Source: Rhizorhabdus sp. (GTDB taxonomy: Bacteria; Pseudomonadota; Alphaproteobacteria; Sphingomonadales; Sphingomonadaceae). Taken from it: DNA of 5,923 bases. The notes beneath the pieces are model-generated. The model searched no databases. It saw only the letters and a list, made by a program, of their open reading frames with translations, and was not told the DNA's origin. The stretch covers positions 1 to 5,923 of the forward strand of contig SCUQ01000583.1 in the NCBI GenBank assembly GCA_004297635.1, given 5' to 3'. The position numbers and the translations under genes are program-made. Shown one piece after another: positions 4,657 through 5,923 of the stretch (the first letter of the stretch is position 1; each line of letters opens with the position of its first letter).

Positions 4657-5420
4657 GGATCCTGCTGACCAACGACGATGGCGTCCACGCGCCCGGCATG
4701 GCCGTGCTCGAACGGATTGCGCGATCACTGTCTGACGACATCACCATCGTCGCGCCAAATAGCGAGCGTTCGGGCGCCGGCCGCTCACTCACCCTCACCC
4801 AGCCGGTCCGGCTGCGCCAGCTTGGCGAACGGCGCTATGCGGTGGCCGGCACACCGACAGATTCGGTGATGATGGCGCTGGCGCTGATCATGAAGGACAG
4901 CCCGCCCGACCTGATCCTGTCCGGCGTCAACCGGGGCGCCAATCTGGGCGAGGACGTCGGTTATTCCGGCACGGTCTCGGCGGCCGCCGAAGGCGCCCTT
5001 GCCGGTATCCGCTCGATCGCGCTGAGCCAGATCTACGCCAAGGCCGGCGCCGGCCATAATGTCAGCTTCGCCGCGGCCGAGGCGTGGGGCGCGAAAGTCC
5101 TGCAACCGCTGATCGACGACGCCTCCTGGCCCGAGCGTACGCTTTACAACATCAACTTCCCCGCACGCGCGGCGGACGATGTGCTGGGCATCCGCGTCGT
5201 GCCCCAGGGGCTGCGCGACTATGGCCAGACCGAGATCATCCAGCGCACCGACCCGCGTGGTTTCGATTATTACTGGATCAAGCTGCCCGGCATGCCGCAT
5301 ACGCCCGCCCACAGCAGCGACCTCGAAGCCGCCGCCGACGGCTGGGTGACGGTGACGCCGCTCCACTGCGACATGACCCACCATGCGTCGCTGCGGGCAA
5401 CGGCGGAGCTGTACCGCTGA
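4653..5420 (+). CDS. surE: 5'/3'-nucleotidase SurE
   Basis: SurE is a divalent-metal phosphatase that removes phosphate from nucleoside 5'- and 3'-monophosphates, and sometimes short polyphosphate; it supports stationary-phase survival. The 255 residues match the usual family length. The N-terminus [15 protein letters not shown] holds the metal ligands Asp8 and Asp9; [10 protein letters not shown] (34-43) holds Ser40; [17 protein letters not shown] (91-107) holds Asn93. GTPTDSV (66-72) and NINFPA (157-162) are further family blocks. ATG 4653 overlaps the serS stop in an ATGA arrangement. The only Shine-Dalgarno-like GAGG (4636-4639) is 13 bases away, so translation probably depends on ribosomes finishing serS. 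In many alphaproteobacteria surE is followed by pcm (isoaspartate methyltransferase); here a phytanoyl-CoA dioxygenase-like gene follows instead. Confidence 0.97.
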   Translation: MRILLTNDDGVHAPGMAVLERIARSLSDDITIVAPNSERSGAGRSLTLTQPVRLRQLGERRYAVAGTPTDSVMMALALIMKDSPPDLILSGVNRGANLGEDVGYSGTVSAAAEGALAGIRSIALSQIYAKAGAGHNVSFAAAEAWGAKVLQPLIDDASWPERTLYNINFPARAADDVLGIRVVPQGLRDYGQTEIIQRTDPRGFDYYWIKLPGMPHTPAHSSDLEAAADGWVTVTPLHCDMTHHASLRATAELYR

Positions 5421-5425
5421 CGCCG

Positions 5426-5923
5426 ATGCCATTGCTTGGCAAGGATGGAGCCCAACATTTCAAGCGGGCTGCGCTCTCGATCATGCCGGCCCTGTTAGAC
5501 GTCTTGGAAGCACTGCCGACCGACCGACCGGGTATCCGTCTCCATGGCCATCCCGAGCTTGCCGCCCTGCTGGCTGCCGACAATAGCGTGGGATCAATTG
5601 CGGCTAACGTACTCGGACCCAAGTGCCGAGCCGTCCGCGCCATATTGTTCGACAAGTCACCTGGCAACAACTGGGCATTAGGCTGGCACCAGGATCGCAC
5701 GATTGCCGTACAGCAGCGAATAGACCAGTCCGGCTTTGGGCCTTGGACGATCAAGGAGGGTATGCAGCATGTCGCCCCTCCTTTCGCTCTGCTCGAATCC
5801 ATGATCACGTTGCGCGTGCACCTCGATCCGGTGACGGCGTACAGCGCGCCGCTGATCGTGGCACTCGGCAGTCATCGGCTTGGCCGCATCGCTGAAGGCG
5901 ATATCGCATCCATTGTTCGGCGT
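5426..5923 (+). CDS. Phytanoyl-CoA dioxygenase (PhyH)-family 2-oxoglutarate/Fe(II) oxygenase, 3' end outside window
   Basis: The frame is open from ATG 5426 to the last base, giving 166 residues. PhyH-type enzymes are non-haem iron oxygenases that hydroxylate small molecules using 2-oxoglutarate and oxygen; substrates vary widely. The iron-binding HxD motif is GWHQDR with His88 and Asp90, and the distal His is in GSHRLG (His150), a usual PhyH pattern. Between them PWTIKEGMQHVAPPFALLESMITLRVHLD (106-134) fits members of the family in which the core strands follow a lid segment. The 2-oxoglutarate-binding arginine is probably within or beyond the last residues. The gene begins 5 bases after the surE stop; the nearest GGAG (5405-5408) is 17 bases away, so it may be translated by reinitiation. 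Codons such as TTA, ATA, GTA and CGA seem more frequent than in surE. The substrate is unknown. Confidence 0.85.
   Translation, partial: MPLLGKDGAQHFKRAALSIMPALLDVLEALPTDRPGIRLHGHPELAALLAADNSVGSIAANVLGPKCRAVRAILFDKSPGNNWALGWHQDRTIAVQQRIDQSGFGPWTIKEGMQHVAPPFALLESMITLRVHLDPVTAYSAPLIVALGSHRLGRIAEGDIASIVRR

Noticed and set aside
4785..5432. Long minus-strand open frame opposite surE, and similar ones opposite the thiolase and serS
   Set aside because: These are typical antisense shadows in GC-rich coding DNA; the plus-strand proteins carry complete family motifs.
1..5923. Mobile elements, CRISPR arrays, defence genes or a specialised novel system
   Set aside because: No transposase, integrase, phage or toxin-type protein, spaced direct repeat or rRNA was seen on either strand; the gene content is ordinary core chromosome.

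Overview
The window looks like GC-rich core chromosome of an alphaproteobacterium, most likely a sphingomonad. The clues are a serS-surE gene pair, a DksA of the alphaproteobacterial type without zinc cysteines, short DUF465/YdcH-like genes, and a possible GGAAC-type (EcfG) stress promoter. I see no transposase, integrase, CRISPR array, rRNA or tRNA. The assignment rests on protein style and gene order read by eye, not on a database search.

Layout. (1) 1-729 (+) is the C-terminal 242 residues of a thiolase cut by the window edge. (2) 730-864 is a short leader region with a strong hairpin, followed by a small PilZ-domain protein at 865-1257 (+). (3) 1282-1843 holds two small DUF465/YdcH-like genes transcribed divergently from a shared region of about 208 bases: a 51-residue one on the minus strand (1282-1437) and a 65-residue one on the plus strand with a TTG start (1646-1843). 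(4) 1976-2395 (-) is dksA. (5) 2396-2607 has no gene but contains a well-formed plus-strand terminator hairpin. (6) 2608-3183 (-) encodes an exported protein of unknown function built from two copies of a 58-residue unit. (7) 3184-3378 is the divergent control region between that gene and serS. (8) 3379-4656 serS, 4653-5420 surE and 5426-5923+ a phytanoyl-CoA dioxygenase-like gene (open at the window end) are all on plus, with a 4-base overlap and then a 5-base gap, so they probably form one transcription unit.

How the parts fit. Most genes are housekeeping: translation (serS), nucleotide phosphatase/stationary-phase survival (surE), stringent-response control of RNA polymerase (dksA), c-di-GMP sensing (PilZ) and acyl-CoA metabolism (thiolase). 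No multi-gene specialised system is evident. The less ordinary material lies between the genes: a 13-bp inverted repeat bracketing the PilZ gene, a PilZ terminator placed inside the 3' coding end of a convergent gene, a plus-strand terminator with no sense gene in front of it, a possible stress promoter for the duplicated periplasmic protein, and a long-armed inverted repeat in front of serS.
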